Made by a program: the position numbers and the translations under genes. A stretch of DNA of 64,000 bases from an uncultured Oscillospiraceae bacterium. GTDB lineage: Bacteria > Bacillota > Clostridia > Oscillospirales > Oscillospiraceae. The stretch lies in NCBI GenBank assembly GCA_949841465.1, contig CATKZW010000006.1, positions 42,750 through 106,749 on the forward strand, read 5' to 3'. Positions 51,132 to 60,062 of this stretch are shown here, one piece after another (position 1 is the first letter of the stretch; each line of letters opens with the position of its first letter). Below the pieces are notes generated by a model. The model was not told the origin of the DNA, searched no databases, and saw nothing but the letters and a program-made list of their open reading frames with translations.

Positions 51132-52082
51132 ATGGTAGAAATCCAGAAGCCGCGCATCGAATGTATTGAGAACGTTGGCGACGAGTCCTACGGCAAGTAT
51201 GTGGTCGAGCCGCTGGAGCGGGGTTACGGCACCACCATCGGCAACTCCCTGCGCCGCATCCTGCTCTCCTCCCTGCCCGGCACGGCGGTCACCGGCATCA
51301 AGATCGCCGGCGTGCAGCATGAGTTCTCCGTGATCCCCGGGATCAAGGAGGATGTGACGGAGATCGTGCTCAACATCAAGGGCATCGTCGCCAAGCTGTA
51401 CAGCGAAGGGGTCAAAACGGTCTACATCGAGGCCGCGGGCGAGGGGGAAGTCACCGCCGGCGACATCAAGACGGACAGTGACGTGGAGATCCTCAACCCT
51501 GACCACCACATCGCCACCCTGGGCCCCGAGGCCTCGCTGAACATGGAGCTCACCCTCTCCCAGGGCCGTGGCTACGTCACCGCAGACCGGAACAAGCCCG
51601 CCCAGGCCGTCATCGGCCTGATCCCCGTGGATTCTGTGTACACGCCTGTGCGCAAGGTCAACTACTTTGTGGAGAACACCCGCGTGGGCGACGCCACGGA
51701 CTACGACAAGCTGACCTTGGAGGTTTGGACCAACGGCACTATTTCCGCCCGAGACGCGGTGTCCCTGGGCGCCCGCATCCTGGTGGATCACTTTACCCTG
51801 TTCACCGACCTGTCCGAGACCATGGGCTCCAAGGCCACGGTGGTGGAGAAGGCGGAGGCCCAGCGCGATAAGGTGCTGGAGCTGACCATCGAGGAGCTGG
51901 ACCTGTCCGTGCGGTCCTTCAACTGCCTGAAGCGGGCTAACATCAACACGGTGGAGGACCTGATCTCCAAGACCGAGGATGAGATGATGAAGGTGCGCAA
52001 TCTGGGCCGCAAGTCCCTGGAGGAAGTCATCAACAAGCTGGCCATGATGGGGCTGTCCCTGGCCAACGATGAAAATTTATAG
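51132..52082 (+). CDS. rpoA: DNA-directed RNA polymerase subunit alpha
   Basis: A 316-residue subunit that dimerises to start polymerase assembly. The N domain has [22 protein letters not shown] (read in parts, residues 30-51). The C domain (about residues 250-310) has the helix-hairpin-helix that touches UP elements and activators, with [17 protein letters not shown] and [17 protein letters not shown] precedes the ATG at 51132. Confidence 0.98.
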   Translation: MVEIQKPRIECIENVGDESYGKYVVEPLERGYGTTIGNSLRRILLSSLPGTAVTGIKIAGVQHEFSVIPGIKEDVTEIVLNIKGIVAKLYSEGVKTVYIEAAGEGEVTAGDIKTDSDVEILNPDHHIATLGPEASLNMELTLSQGRGYVTADRNKPAQAVIGLIPVDSVYTPVRKVNYFVENTRVGDATDYDKLTLEVWTNGTISARDAVSLGARILVDHFTLFTDLSETMGSKATVVEKAEAQRDKVLELTIEELDLSVRSFNCLKRANINTVEDLISKTEDEMMKVRNLGRKSLEEVINKLAMMGLSLANDENL

Positions 52083-52232
52083 AAACGCGCCCAATGGTCG
52101 CGTGACAACAAGGCGGTACAGGGGTATGTAACGTTCCTCCCTGTGCGCACAGCGTAAGCTATGTCCCGGGAAATCGGGCGTCAGAACGAATTTATCGGAC
52201 TTCGCAACGCGAGGTCGAAGGAGTGCTTTCAA

Positions 52233-52574
52233 ATGGCTAAGAACCGTAAGCTGGGCCGTACCAGCGATCAGCGCCGCGCCATGCTGCGCGCCATGACCAC
52301 CTATCTGCTGGAGAACGGGCAGATCAAGACCACCTACGCCCGCGCGAAGGAGGTCGCCCCCATCGCCGAGAAGATGATTACCCTGGCCAAGAGGAACGAC
52401 CTGGCCGCTTACCGTCAGGCCCTGTCTTATATCACCAAGGAGACTGTGGCCAACAAGCTGTTCCACGAAATTGCCCCCAAGTACGCCGACCGCAACGGCG
52501 GCTATACCCGGGTGCTGAAGATGGGCCCCCGCCGCGGCGACGCGGCTGAGATGGCGATCATCCAGCTGGTGTGA
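52233..52574 (+). CDS. rplQ: 50S ribosomal protein L17
   Basis: A 113-residue protein around the tunnel exit. The [17 protein letters not shown] start and the [23 protein letters not shown] end, in parts, are signatures. GAAGGAGTGC precedes the ATG at 52233. It is the last gene of the operon; a 150-base non-coding stretch separates it from rpoA. Confidence 0.98.
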   Translation: MAKNRKLGRTSDQRRAMLRAMTTYLLENGQIKTTYARAKEVAPIAEKMITLAKRNDLAAYRQALSYITKETVANKLFHEIAPKYADRNGGYTRVLKMGPRRGDAAEMAIIQLV

Positions 52575-52584
52575 ACCAATGAAA

Positions 52585-52616
52585 GCGCCCCTGCCGAAAG
52601 GCAGGGGTGTTTTTGC
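52585..52616 (+). terminator. terminator of the ribosomal operon
   Basis: GCGCCCCTGCC (52585-52595) pairs with GGCAGGGGTGT (52600-52610) around a GAAA-type loop, with two G-U pairs, and TTTTTG follows. Confidence 0.85.
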
Positions 52617-52660
52617 TTAAAATGTGTGGAAAATGTCCCGGTTTTAAGGGAATTCCCCTA

Positions 52661-52689
52661 TTGACTTTGGCACGAAAATGTGATAGGAT
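52661..52689 (+). promoter_or_regulatory. promoter of the lysine-riboswitch transcript
   Basis: TTGACT (52661-52666), 17 bases, TAGGAT (52684-52689). Confidence 0.7.
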
Positions 52690-52709
52690 TCCTCCATCAA
52701 CCAAGTGAA

Positions 52710-52950
52710 TACCGTTTGATAGAGGCGCGGACGCCATGCGTACCGCGGGGGCAAGGCCAGGCAGCCGCCCCCGTGGGAGAGGGACGCCCGCCGAAGGTGA
52801 AGGGGCCTGCCTGGGTCCCCAGCCTGGGCCGTGGGAGAATATCCCCCGGACTGTCACGAATCGTGGAGCGCTATCAGTTTGCCGCCTCGGCCTTAGGGGT
52901 GGTGGGCCTCGTCCATATCGGGCGCTTCCATGGGAAGCGCCCGTTTTTTG
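52710..52950 (+). promoter_or_regulatory. lysine riboswitch (L-box) with terminator
   Basis: The aptamer is recognisable by its conserved blocks: GATAGAGGCGCGGAC (from 52718), GACGCCCGCCGAAGG near 52782-52797, and CTGTCACGAATCGTGGAGCGCTATC ending near 52875, quoted in parts. The closing P1 stem pairs TTTGATAG with CTATCAGT. Downstream CGGGCGCTTCC (52919-52929) pairs with GGAAGCGCCCG (52933-52943) and TTTTTT follows, a terminator. Lysine binding should favour the terminator and switch off the downstream transporter. The family is established; the switching mode is inferred from the layout. Confidence 0.93.
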
Positions 52951-53006
52951 TGGGAAGCGCACGGCCAATCCGAGCGTGACAATGAGAACAACAAGGAGAG
53001 AGAATC

Positions 53007-54743
53007 ATGAGAAGAAGAAGAAATCGTCTGGGCCTGATCGCACTGATCGTTATGCTGATCTTTGCCCTGACCACCACCGCTTTTGCCGCCTCAGAGGACC
53101 CCACTGAGCTGACCGGCACCAAGTACATCGAGTGCCCCGACTGCGGGACGCTGGGGGTGGTCCTGTCGGAGGACGGTGAGGCCGTGCCCTGCGAGACCTG
53201 CGCCGACAGCGGGCATGTGGGCTACATCCAGTCACCCAGCAGCTTTTACAACACCGTCTGGTCCCTGCTGCCCCCTGTCATCGCCATCGCGCTGGCGCTC
53301 ATCACCAAGGAGGTTTACTCCTCCCTGTTCGTCGGTATCCTGGTGGGCGGACTGCTGTATTCCAACTTCTCCTTCGAGGGCACCGTTCTGCACGCCTTTA
53401 ACGACGGCATTGTGGCCTCCCTGTCCGACAGCTACAACGTGGGCATCCTCATCTTCCTGGTCATCCTGGGGGCCATCGTGTGCCTGATGAACAAGGCGGG
53501 CGGCTCCGCCGCCTTCGGACGCTGGGCCCAGAAGAACATCAAGTCCCGCGTCGGCGCTCAGCTGTCCTCCATCGTGCTGGGCTGCCTGATCTTCATCGAC
53601 GACTATTTTAACTGCCTTACCGTGGGCTCCGTCATGCGGCCCATCACCGACAAGCATAACGTGTCCCGCGTCAAGCTGGCCTACCTCATCGACGCCACCG
53701 CCGCCCCCGTGTGCATCATTGCCCCCATCTCCTCCTGGGCCGCCGCCGTGGCCGCCTTCGCCGAGGACGGCCAAGGGCTGAACCTCTTCATCCGCGCCAT
53801 CCCGTACAATTTCTATGCCCTGTTTACCATCGTGATGATGGTGGGCCTGGTGGTGCTCAATGTGGATTTCGGCCCCATGGCCAAGTTCGAGAAAAACGCC
53901 ATTGAAAACAACGACCTGTTTTCCGGCTCCAACCCCTACGCCATGGTTACCGAAAACGCCGATGAGACCAAGGGCTCCGTGCTGGATCTGGTTCTCCCCA
54001 TCGTGGTGCTGGTGGTAGCCTGCATCATCGGCATGATCTACTCCGGCGGGTTTTTCTCTGGAGCGGACTTTATTACCGCTTTCTCCGATTCCGACGCCTC
54101 TGTGGGTCTGATGCTGGGCTCCGCCTTTGGGCTGGTGTTCGCCATCATCTATTACCTCATCCGCCGCTCCATGCCCTTCCGGGACATCATGGGCTGCATT
54201 CCCGAGGGCTTCAAGGCCATGGTGCCCGCCATTATGATCCTCACCTTCGCCTGGTCCCTGAAGGGCATGACCGATTCCCTGGGCGCCAAATATTTCGTCC
54301 GTGACTTTGTCCGCTCCGCCTCCGGCATCCAGGTGCTGCTGCCCGTCATCGTGTTTGTGGTGGGCTGCCTGCTGGCGTTTGCCACCGGCACCAGCTGGGG
54401 CACCTTCGGCATCCTCATCCCTATCGTGCAGCACGTGTTCACCATGGACAACCCCCTGGCCATCATCTGCATCTCCGCCTGCATGGCCGGCGCGGTGTGC
54501 GGCGACCACTGCTCCCCCATCTCCGACACCACCATCATGGCCTCCGCGGGCGCACAGTGCGACCACGTCAACCACGTGTCCACCCAGCTGCCCTACGCCC
54601 TCTCCTGCGCGGTGATTGCGGGCATCACCTACGTAATCGCGGGCCTGCTGGCCTTCGCGGGTGCGCCGGGGCTCATCGCCCTGCCCATCGGTATTGTGCT
54701 GATGCTCGGGTTCCTGTTCTTTATGAAAAAGCGGATCGCATAA
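53007..54743 (+). CDS. NhaC-family transporter under lysine control, with zinc-ribbon N terminus
   Basis: A 578-residue membrane protein of the NhaC antiporter superfamily with about 12 membrane segments from residue 88 on; the SCVxDHCSPISDT-type block (here CGDHCSPISDTTI near residue 500) is a family mark. Behind an L-box, such NhaC members are known candidates for lysine uptake (LysW type) rather than sodium/proton exchange. Unusually, residues 1-28 look like a cleavable signal ending TAFAA, and residues 40-72 form a CxxC...CxxC ribbon (CPDC and CETC) outside the membrane. AAGGAGAG precedes the ATG. Confidence 0.82.
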   Translation: MRRRRNRLGLIALIVMLIFALTTTAFAASEDPTELTGTKYIECPDCGTLGVVLSEDGEAVPCETCADSGHVGYIQSPSSFYNTVWSLLPPVIAIALALITKEVYSSLFVGILVGGLLYSNFSFEGTVLHAFNDGIVASLSDSYNVGILIFLVILGAIVCLMNKAGGSAAFGRWAQKNIKSRVGAQLSSIVLGCLIFIDDYFNCLTVGSVMRPITDKHNVSRVKLAYLIDATAAPVCIIAPISSWAAAVAAFAEDGQGLNLFIRAIPYNFYALFTIVMMVGLVVLNVDFGPMAKFEKNAIENNDLFSGSNPYAMVTENADETKGSVLDLVLPIVVLVVACIIGMIYSGGFFSGADFITAFSDSDASVGLMLGSAFGLVFAIIYYLIRRSMPFRDIMGCIPEGFKAMVPAIMILTFAWSLKGMTDSLGAKYFVRDFVRSASGIQVLLPVIVFVVGCLLAFATGTSWGTFGILIPIVQHVFTMDNPLAIICISACMAGAVCGDHCSPISDTTIMASAGAQCDHVNHVSTQLPYALSCAVIAGITYVIAGLLAFAGAPGLIALPIGIVLMLGFLFFMKKRIA

Positions 54744-54749
54744 CATGTG

Positions 54750-54775
54750 AAGCCCCCGCCTTTTGGCGGGGGCTT
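54750..54775. terminator. hairpin after the NhaC-family gene
   Basis: AAGCCCCCGCC (54750-54760) pairs with GGCGGGGGCTT (54765-54775) around TTTT. The following bases (CCTGT) are not U-rich, so it may be weak. Confidence 0.6.
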
Positions 54776-54973
54776 CCTGTGCAACGTTGACTTAAAAGAC
54801 GGCCGCCACTCTGCCGGGTGACGGTCGTTCTGGTTTTTTGGAACGCTCTGGAACCGACAGGGCTGAGCCGCCGGCCCAGGCGGCCGGGGATGGGGCGTTC
54901 TCTTTCTATTATAGCGCCCGGAAAAATCCGCAAACGGCTTGTTTCGCACGAAAACAGGCAACAGGCTCCCGAT

Positions 54974-54999
54974 TATCTCCTCCTCGTGAGGAGGAGATA
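54974..54999 (+). promoter_or_regulatory. hairpin that buries the ribosome site of the fibre gene
   Basis: TATCTCCTCCTC (54974-54985) is the exact complement of GAGGAGGAGATA (54988-54999), leaving a two-base centre. The right arm contains the whole ribosome site, and the ATG follows four bases later. Translation would need this stem to open, for example by heat, a helper RNA or protein, or ongoing transcription from a start inside the left arm. Confidence 0.75.
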
Positions 55000-55003
55000 A
55001 AAT

Positions 55004-55738
55004 ATGCAACAGACCAGCAAGTATAAACTGAATCTCATCGAAACGTCCGACAGGTTCTCGCCGGACCCGCTGAACGAGAACGCGGAGAAGCTGGAAACCC
55101 AGCTGGCCGCGGAGACCCAGGCCCGTACCGCCGCCGACACCGCCGAGGCCAGGGCCCGCGCTGACGCCGACGCCGCCGAGGCGAAGGTTCGCGCCGACGC
55201 CGACACTGCCGAAACCAACGCCCGCAAATCTGCCGTCGCCGCCGAGGCCAAAACCCGTGCGGATGCCATCGCGGCCGAGGCGAAGGCCCGCGCCGATGCC
55301 GACGCGGCCGAGACCAAGGCCCGCACCGACGCCATCACCGCCGAGGCGAAGGCCCGCACCGACGCCATCGCCGCCGAGGCGAAAGCCCGTGCGGACGCTG
55401 ACACCGCCGAGACCAGCGCCCGCAAGTCTGCCGACACCACCGAAACCAACGCCCGCAAAGCCGCCGACACCGCCCTGGACACCCGGGTCAAGGCGCTGGA
55501 GGCCCACAAAGCCGCCTGGGGCAGCTACGGCGGCAACGACAAGGACAACCGCGCCATCAACGTAGGCTTTGCCCCGGGTGTTGTGCTCATCTGCGCGGTG
55601 TCTACGCACGACAGCAGTACTATCATGGCAGTCACTGGCACCACAAGCGCGTACATCACGTTTACCTCCACCGGTTTTCAGGTAAAATCCACCTATAACA
55701 GCAGCAACGCGAGGTTCATGTATCTCGCCATGTGCTAA
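55004..55738 (+). CDS. tail-fibre-like coiled-coil protein 1
   Basis: A 244-residue protein. The head (residues 1-35, with LNENAEKLETQL) resembles the base of Firmicute phage tail fibres. Residues 36-165 are Ala/Asp/Glu/Lys/Arg repeats of the form AEAKARADADAAET, a long coiled coil. Residues 170-244 are a beta-rich tip (INVGFAPGVVLICAV...FMYLAMC) of the kind that binds receptors. No signal peptide or phage gene is present. A near-identical repeat block occurs in the gene at 63624 on the other strand. Function is unknown; surface or phage-tail-like particle fibres are possible. Confidence 0.7.
   Translation: MQQTSKYKLNLIETSDRFSPDPLNENAEKLETQLAAETQARTAADTAEARARADADAAEAKVRADADTAETNARKSAVAAEAKTRADAIAAEAKARADADAAETKARTDAITAEAKARTDAIAAEAKARADADTAETSARKSADTTETNARKAADTALDTRVKALEAHKAAWGSYGGNDKDNRAINVGFAPGVVLICAVSTHDSSTIMAVTGTTSAYITFTSTGFQVKSTYNSSNARFMYLAMC
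55400..55480 (+). repeat. outer inverted repeat, left copy (in fibre 1)
   Basis: These 81 bases match the reverse complement of 63909-63989 with three mismatches. Both encode ADTAET(S/N)ARKSADTTET and the residues that follow. The two copies are 8.4 kb apart and point toward each other. Confidence 0.8.
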
Positions 55739-55744
55739 ACATCC

Positions 55745-55782
55745 AAAAAAGGCCCCCCGGGAAATCCCGGGGGGCCTCTTTT
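55745..55782. terminator. bidirectional terminator between fibre 1 and S-layer-type gene 1
   Basis: GGCCCCCCGGG (55751-55761) pairs with CCCGGGGGGCC (55766-55776), with an A-run on the left and TCTTTTT on the right. Confidence 0.9.
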
Positions 55783-55813
55783 TGTTCTGCGTCAATCAGG
55801 GCTGAACCCTATA

Positions 55814-58800
55814 TTAGGCGTTGACGTAGATGAAGGACACGATGCGGTTGCTGTCGGCGCTCAGGACGCAGGACACGGGCACGCCCATGTTGTCGTACAG
55901 GGAGCCGGCCGCATGCAGGTCGGACAGGGACTTGATGTCGTAGTTGCTGTTGGCGCTGGCCACCTTAGCATTGGTCACGTTGTACAGCTGAGTGGCGTTG
56001 CCGCTGATGTAGGCATTCTTGTCGATGAACGCGGCCTGCAGGGCGTTGGTGGTGGCGTTGTACAAAGCCACGTCGCCAACAGTAGTCAGATTCGCATTCC
56101 GGGAGATATCCACGTTAGTGCCGTTCCAATACTGGCCGATCAGGATGTCGTCCACATCATCAGTGGATGCCGTCCACGGATCAGCGGCCTCAACGACCCT
56201 GTAGATGGTCTCACCGAAGTTGGTCTTCTTGCCGGAGTCAGCCAGACCGTAGAACACGTTCTTGCCTTCCTTCAGGATGATACCGGCGGAGCTGGAGGTG
56301 CCGCCAGCATAATTGGTGCTGTTCTTGTGGGTGTCGTCGCCCAGATTACCCTCGACCCAATAGGTGCCCTTCACGCCATCCTGGTACATGGTGAACTGGA
56401 CAGCGTTCTCACCATAAGCGTTGATGGTGGTGGAGCTGTTGTCGCCCACGAAGTACAGGCTGGAGCTGGTGGCCTTGTTGAAGGTCACGGCGTCAGCGGG
56501 CAGATACACCACGTTGGCAGCCTTGGCGGTGCCGTAGGTGAAGCCGTAGTTCTGCGCGTAGTTGAAGGGGCTGGCGGTGAAGTAGGTCATGTCAGCATAG
56601 CGCAGGTTATAGGGAGTGCCGGAAATGGACCAATCCTTCTCAATGACGGAGGTGTCCTTGGCATTGCCGCCGTTGATGACCACACTGCGCATGCCGGCGG
56701 TCAGCTCGGACAGACCCTTATAGGTCTTGACGTCCTGAGTGTCGGTACCAGCGCCGCTCACGATGTGGAAGATGGTGTCCTCAGTCAGGAACAGGTCGCT
56801 GGCGGCCACCTGCTTGGCGCCGATCACGGCGTCGGTGGGAGTGATGCTGGTCTTGCAGCTGCCGTCAGAGTCAAGCGAAGTGAAATCGTCTTTGATGAAC
56901 ATATCGAAGGTGCCAAGGCCCACGTTCATGGTCTGGCCGTCGATGTTGCCAGTGGCGGTGACCTCACGCAGGGTGGTGCCGCTCATGATGTAGCCGATGT
57001 AGCGGCCCGGAACCACGGTGCCCCAGCTGGTGGAGTCGCGCTTGGGCAGGCCATTGCTGTTATAGCCGGCAACGGTCGGAGCATCAAACTTGGAGAAGTC
57101 AACGTTGTCCCACTTGGTGACGTCATAGACCTGGCGGCGCTCGCCCTTGCCGTTCACAGCAGTGATGGAGTACTTGTACGTGCTGGAGTTCAGCTCGGTC
57201 ACGTAATCCAGGTAGGTGGCGTACACGAAGTTGCCGGGATCATTGTTGCCCTCGAAGTAGATGTACTTGCCGTCACGGTCCAGAGTGAAGCTGTAGGTGA
57301 CGTTGCTCAGGGGGAAACGGGCGGTGTCGGCCGTCACCTTGGCCGCAGTGGCGAAGCTGGCGTCAACAATGTTGGCGTAGGGGGAGCGCTCCAGGACGGA
57401 GCCGTCGGACAGAGTGACCTTGCCGTTGCTGGTGTCCACGGTGTACACAGTGCCGGGCACCACGTTGTTCAGCTTGCTCAGCTTGTAGTAGTAGTTGGAC
57501 ACGGGATGCGTGGTGCTGGCTGCGGTGGCGTTGCCCTTCAAATCCGCTGCAGTGACGCTGGAGGTGCCATTCTTGTTGTTGCCGCTGTTGGAACCGGTGG
57601 TGCCGGTGATGGCGATGGCAACGACCTTGTCACCCAGATTCTTGGTGGAGCTCTTGGTCATGTTGGCCTGAGCAATCTCAGTGTAGACGGTGGAAGTGTC
57701 GGTCGTGTAAGAAGTGGTGTGATCGTCGATCCGGTCAAAATAACCGAAATCATCGGTACGGACGTAATTGTTGGTGCTGATGTCATCAACGCTGTTGGCG
57801 TTGTACACACCGACGGTGGGAACCTTGTTGAACACGCTGTTGACCTGGGTGATCTGGCTGATGGTCATATCCAGGGAGATGACGATATCAGCCTTGCCGT
57901 CGGGATGGTTGGAGATCACCAGGTACAGGGGGTAGTCGCTGGTGTCAGCACCACTGTCAATCTTGCCGTTGGTGCTGTTATAAACGTTCTTGTTGTTGTA
58001 GGCCTTGATGGGGCTGGCGAAATCGCTGTCGCTGGTCCAGTTGGTGCTGGCAACAGAACCAGGATTCACCGCGTGATCGTCAGCGGCGGTGGGGCCGAAG
58101 GCGTAGTTCCAATACACACCGTTGACAGTGTCGAAGTTGGAGACATTCTTGCCCAGATAGGCGGCGGTGGTATTGCTCACGGACAGGTCGGTCTTGTTAA
58201 CCGCGCCGTGGATAACCTTGACGCCGTCAGCGGGGGTCTTGTCGAACACGGCGTAGGTATTCAGGTCGGTGGGGAACTTGTAGTTGCGGCTGAAGCCGGC
58301 AGTCTCCACCTTGCTGCTGATGTCGCTGTACCACACCTTGACCTTGTGGCCGAACAGGCCCAGGTTGCTGTCCCACTTGAAGTTCAGGGTCACGTTCTTG
58401 GGATAGGTGTTGACGATATCGGTGTTGTACACGTAAGCGCTCTGAACCTCGCCATTGCTATTGGCCACGCGGCTGTGGCTCAGGGTGTCGTCGATATTGC
58501 CGAGGTTAGCGCCGCTGTTGATCAGGTCGAAGCCGATCTTGGTGTTGTGCTCGCCCTCGCCGGTATCCTCGTTGCCCACCACGATGCCGTAGTTGAAGCG
58601 CAGACCGAAGATGTCATGGCCGACGGTGTCGTTCTTGACCTGGCCCAGAACGCCGCCCACGATGCCGTACTGGCTGTAGCCCAGAGCGGGGCTGTAGATG
58701 ACCTTGGGCACATAGGCGATGGTCTCGAACAGCAGGGAGGCAACCACCTCACGGGTGGCGGGAGCGTACAGGTTGGAGGTGCCGCCCTGGCTGTAGTTGG

Positions 58801-59362
58801 CGGTCTTCACCTGGTTGGTCACGCCCAGGCTGTTGGCCAGGGTGGACACGTTGTAGGCCCAGTCGGTGCCGGAGAACTCGCCGTTCTTGTCGTAGCCCAC
58901 GACGCGCAGGATCATGGCCAGGATCTCATAGCCGGTGACGGGGTCGGTGGCGTGGAACAGACCGTCGGTACGGCCCTTGACGATGCCGAAGTTGGCGCAG
59001 TAGCCGACAGCGCCGGCGTACCACTTGTCACTGGTCACGTCCGTCAGGCTGTTCTGCAGGGCGTAATCGGTGTACAGGTACTCCTTCTCGCCGTTCACAT
59101 CGCCGGTGGCGAGGCGGTAGACCAGGGTCGCGGCCTCAGCGCGGGTGATGTTCTGCTTGGGGGCGAAGGTTTCCCCGCCGTTATAGCCCTTGATCACGCT
59201 CATGCCGGACAGAACGGTGACGGCTTCTTCAAACGCTTCGTTGACAGTATAGTCGTCACTGTACTCCACATTGGACGTGACCGCGGCGTTGGCGGTGACC
59301 ATCAGGGACATGGCCATCATCATCGCCAGGACCAACGCGAGGAACTTTTTCAAGTTTCTCAT
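55814..59362 (-). CDS. SLH-domain S-layer-type protein 1
   Basis: A 1182-residue exported protein. Residues 1-28 are a signal peptide ending TANAA. Residues 35-215 carry three SLH repeats (for example ITRAEAATLVYRLATG and VTGYEILAMILRVVGYD) that anchor to cell-wall polymer. The remaining 960 residues are Thr/Asn/Ser/Gly-rich beta structure with almost no cysteine, as in S-layer proteins. AAGGAGGAAAC precedes the ATG. It is a paralogue of the protein at 59982, nearly identical in the signal peptide, similar through the SLH part and more distant after it. No strong promoter is visible on its side of the shared intergenic region. Confidence 0.88.
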   Translation of the reverse strand: MRNLKKFLALVLAMMMAMSLMVTANAAVTSNVEYSDDYTVNEAFEEAVTVLSGMSVIKGYNGGETFAPKQNITRAEAATLVYRLATGDVNGEKEYLYTDYALQNSLTDVTSDKWYAGAVGYCANFGIVKGRTDGLFHATDPVTGYEILAMILRVVGYDKNGEFSGTDWAYNVSTLANSLGVTNQVKTANYSQGGTSNLYAPATREVVASLLFETIAYVPKVIYSPALGYSQYGIVGGVLGQVKNDTVGHDIFGLRFNYGIVVGNEDTGEGEHNTKIGFDLINSGANLGNIDDTLSHSRVANSNGEVQSAYVYNTDIVNTYPKNVTLNFKWDSNLGLFGHKVKVWYSDISSKVETAGFSRNYKFPTDLNTYAVFDKTPADGVKVIHGAVNKTDLSVSNTTAAYLGKNVSNFDTVNGVYWNYAFGPTAADDHAVNPGSVASTNWTSDSDFASPIKAYNNKNVYNSTNGKIDSGADTSDYPLYLVISNHPDGKADIVISLDMTISQITQVNSVFNKVPTVGVYNANSVDDISTNNYVRTDDFGYFDRIDDHTTSYTTDTSTVYTEIAQANMTKSSTKNLGDKVVAIAITGTTGSNSGNNKNGTSSVTAADLKGNATAASTTHPVSNYYYKLSKLNNVVPGTVYTVDTSNGKVTLSDGSVLERSPYANIVDASFATAAKVTADTARFPLSNVTYSFTLDRDGKYIYFEGNNDPGNFVYATYLDYVTELNSSTYKYSITAVNGKGERRQVYDVTKWDNVDFSKFDAPTVAGYNSNGLPKRDSTSWGTVVPGRYIGYIMSGTTLREVTATGNIDGQTMNVGLGTFDMFIKDDFTSLDSDGSCKTSITPTDAVIGAKQVAASDLFLTEDTIFHIVSGAGTDTQDVKTYKGLSELTAGMRSVVINGGNAKDTSVIEKDWSISGTPYNLRYADMTYFTASPFNYAQNYGFTYGTAKAANVVYLPADAVTFNKATSSSLYFVGDNSSTTINAYGENAVQFTMYQDGVKGTYWVEGNLGDDTHKNSTNYAGGTSSSAGIILKEGKNVFYGLADSGKKTNFGETIYRVVEAADPWTASTDDVDDILIGQYWNGTNVDISRNANLTTVGDVALYNATTNALQAAFIDKNAYISGNATQLYNVTNAKVASANSNYDIKSLSDLHAAGSLYDNMGVPVSCVLSADSNRIVSFIYVNA

Positions 59363-59447
59363 TGGATTTGTTTCCTCCTTGTTTATTTTTGCTTGAAATT
59401 TGGAACTTTTTTGCGAGATTGGAATAGTAAGGGTAAGCCATCCTCTC
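59282..59447 (-). repeat. inner inverted repeat, left arm (S-layer gene 1 start)
   Basis: This arm covers the 5' untranslated region, ribosome site and signal-peptide codons of S-layer-type gene 1. From ACAAGGAGGAAAC to the end of the signal peptide it matches the right arm over about 100 bases with one difference. Toward the centre the match is looser but includes GCAAAAAAGTTCC and GAGAGGATGGCTTA. Confidence 0.9.
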
Positions 59448-59901
59448 AAGCGCCGGTTCGTACCCGCCGCCGGTCCAAACCCCGTATTTTCAGAACCTTT
59501 CGCGCCGCTTGCAGAGGAGATTCTGCCCCACGGCCGTCGGGAGGGGGTGTCACAGACACGATCCGACAGCGCCGCCGGCCGCCGAAAAAACGCCGCCGCT
59601 CCCAGCGAAGCGGCGGACGCTACCTTATATATATGACGGCTAATGTTACAGTCCCGAGCCCACCCAATGACCGCCCCGGCGGCCGGCGCGGCATCCCCAG
59701 CCGCCAAAATGGCACTAGATATGGGTGCGCGCACCGTTCTTAAACCCAAATGGTTGCGTAAGTCAAAATTTTCTTATGTTGCACCGTTTTCATCAACTTT
59801 TCGCTTTGTTACAGTTGTGTTACACTTGGGCTTGACCCATTGACTTTTCCCCTCCAGGGTTGTTATAATGCGTTTAGCTTGAGACGAGGAGCCCGACGGC
59901 A
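59448..59901. other. central segment between the inverted arms
   Basis: About 450 bases without a gene. It contains a hairpin CCGCCGCT/AGCGGCGG (about 59593-59614) and the strong rightward promoter at 59840-59869. On the minus strand I find only poor -35/-10 pairs (for example TTGACT at 59765-59760 with a bad -10). Confidence 0.7.
59840..59869 (+). promoter_or_regulatory. strong promoter reading into S-layer-type gene 2
   Basis: TTGACT (59840-59845), 18 bases, TATAAT (59864-59869). A second TTGACC lies at 59832-59837. It is inside the segment bounded by the inverted arms, so inversion would turn it toward gene 1. Confidence 0.8.
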
Positions 59902-60062
59902 GAGAGGATGGCTTATCTTCTGTACCCCTGCAAAAAAGTTCCGAAATCTCGGCAAAAATCGACAAGGAGGAAACAAATCCAATGAGAAACTTGAAAAAGT
60001 TCCTCGCGCTGGTCCTGGCGATGATGATGGCCATGTCCCTGATGGTCACCGCCAACGCCGCG
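59902..60062 (+). repeat. inner inverted repeat, right arm (S-layer gene 2 start)
   Basis: It begins at GAGAGGATGGCTTA (59902), includes GCAAAAAAGTTCC, the ribosome site and the ATG at 59982, and ends with the last signal-peptide codons (60062). It mirrors 59282-59447. Confidence 0.9.

Noticed and set aside
52083..52232. Third copy of the ribosomal-gap repeat element between rpoA and rplQ.
   Set aside because: Only CGTGACAACAA resembles the element end; the 18-mer and stems are missing, so similarity may be chance.
55004..55738. Fibre gene as part of a prophage.
   Set aside because: No other phage gene lies on either side within the window, and the gene is flanked by a transporter and S-layer genes.
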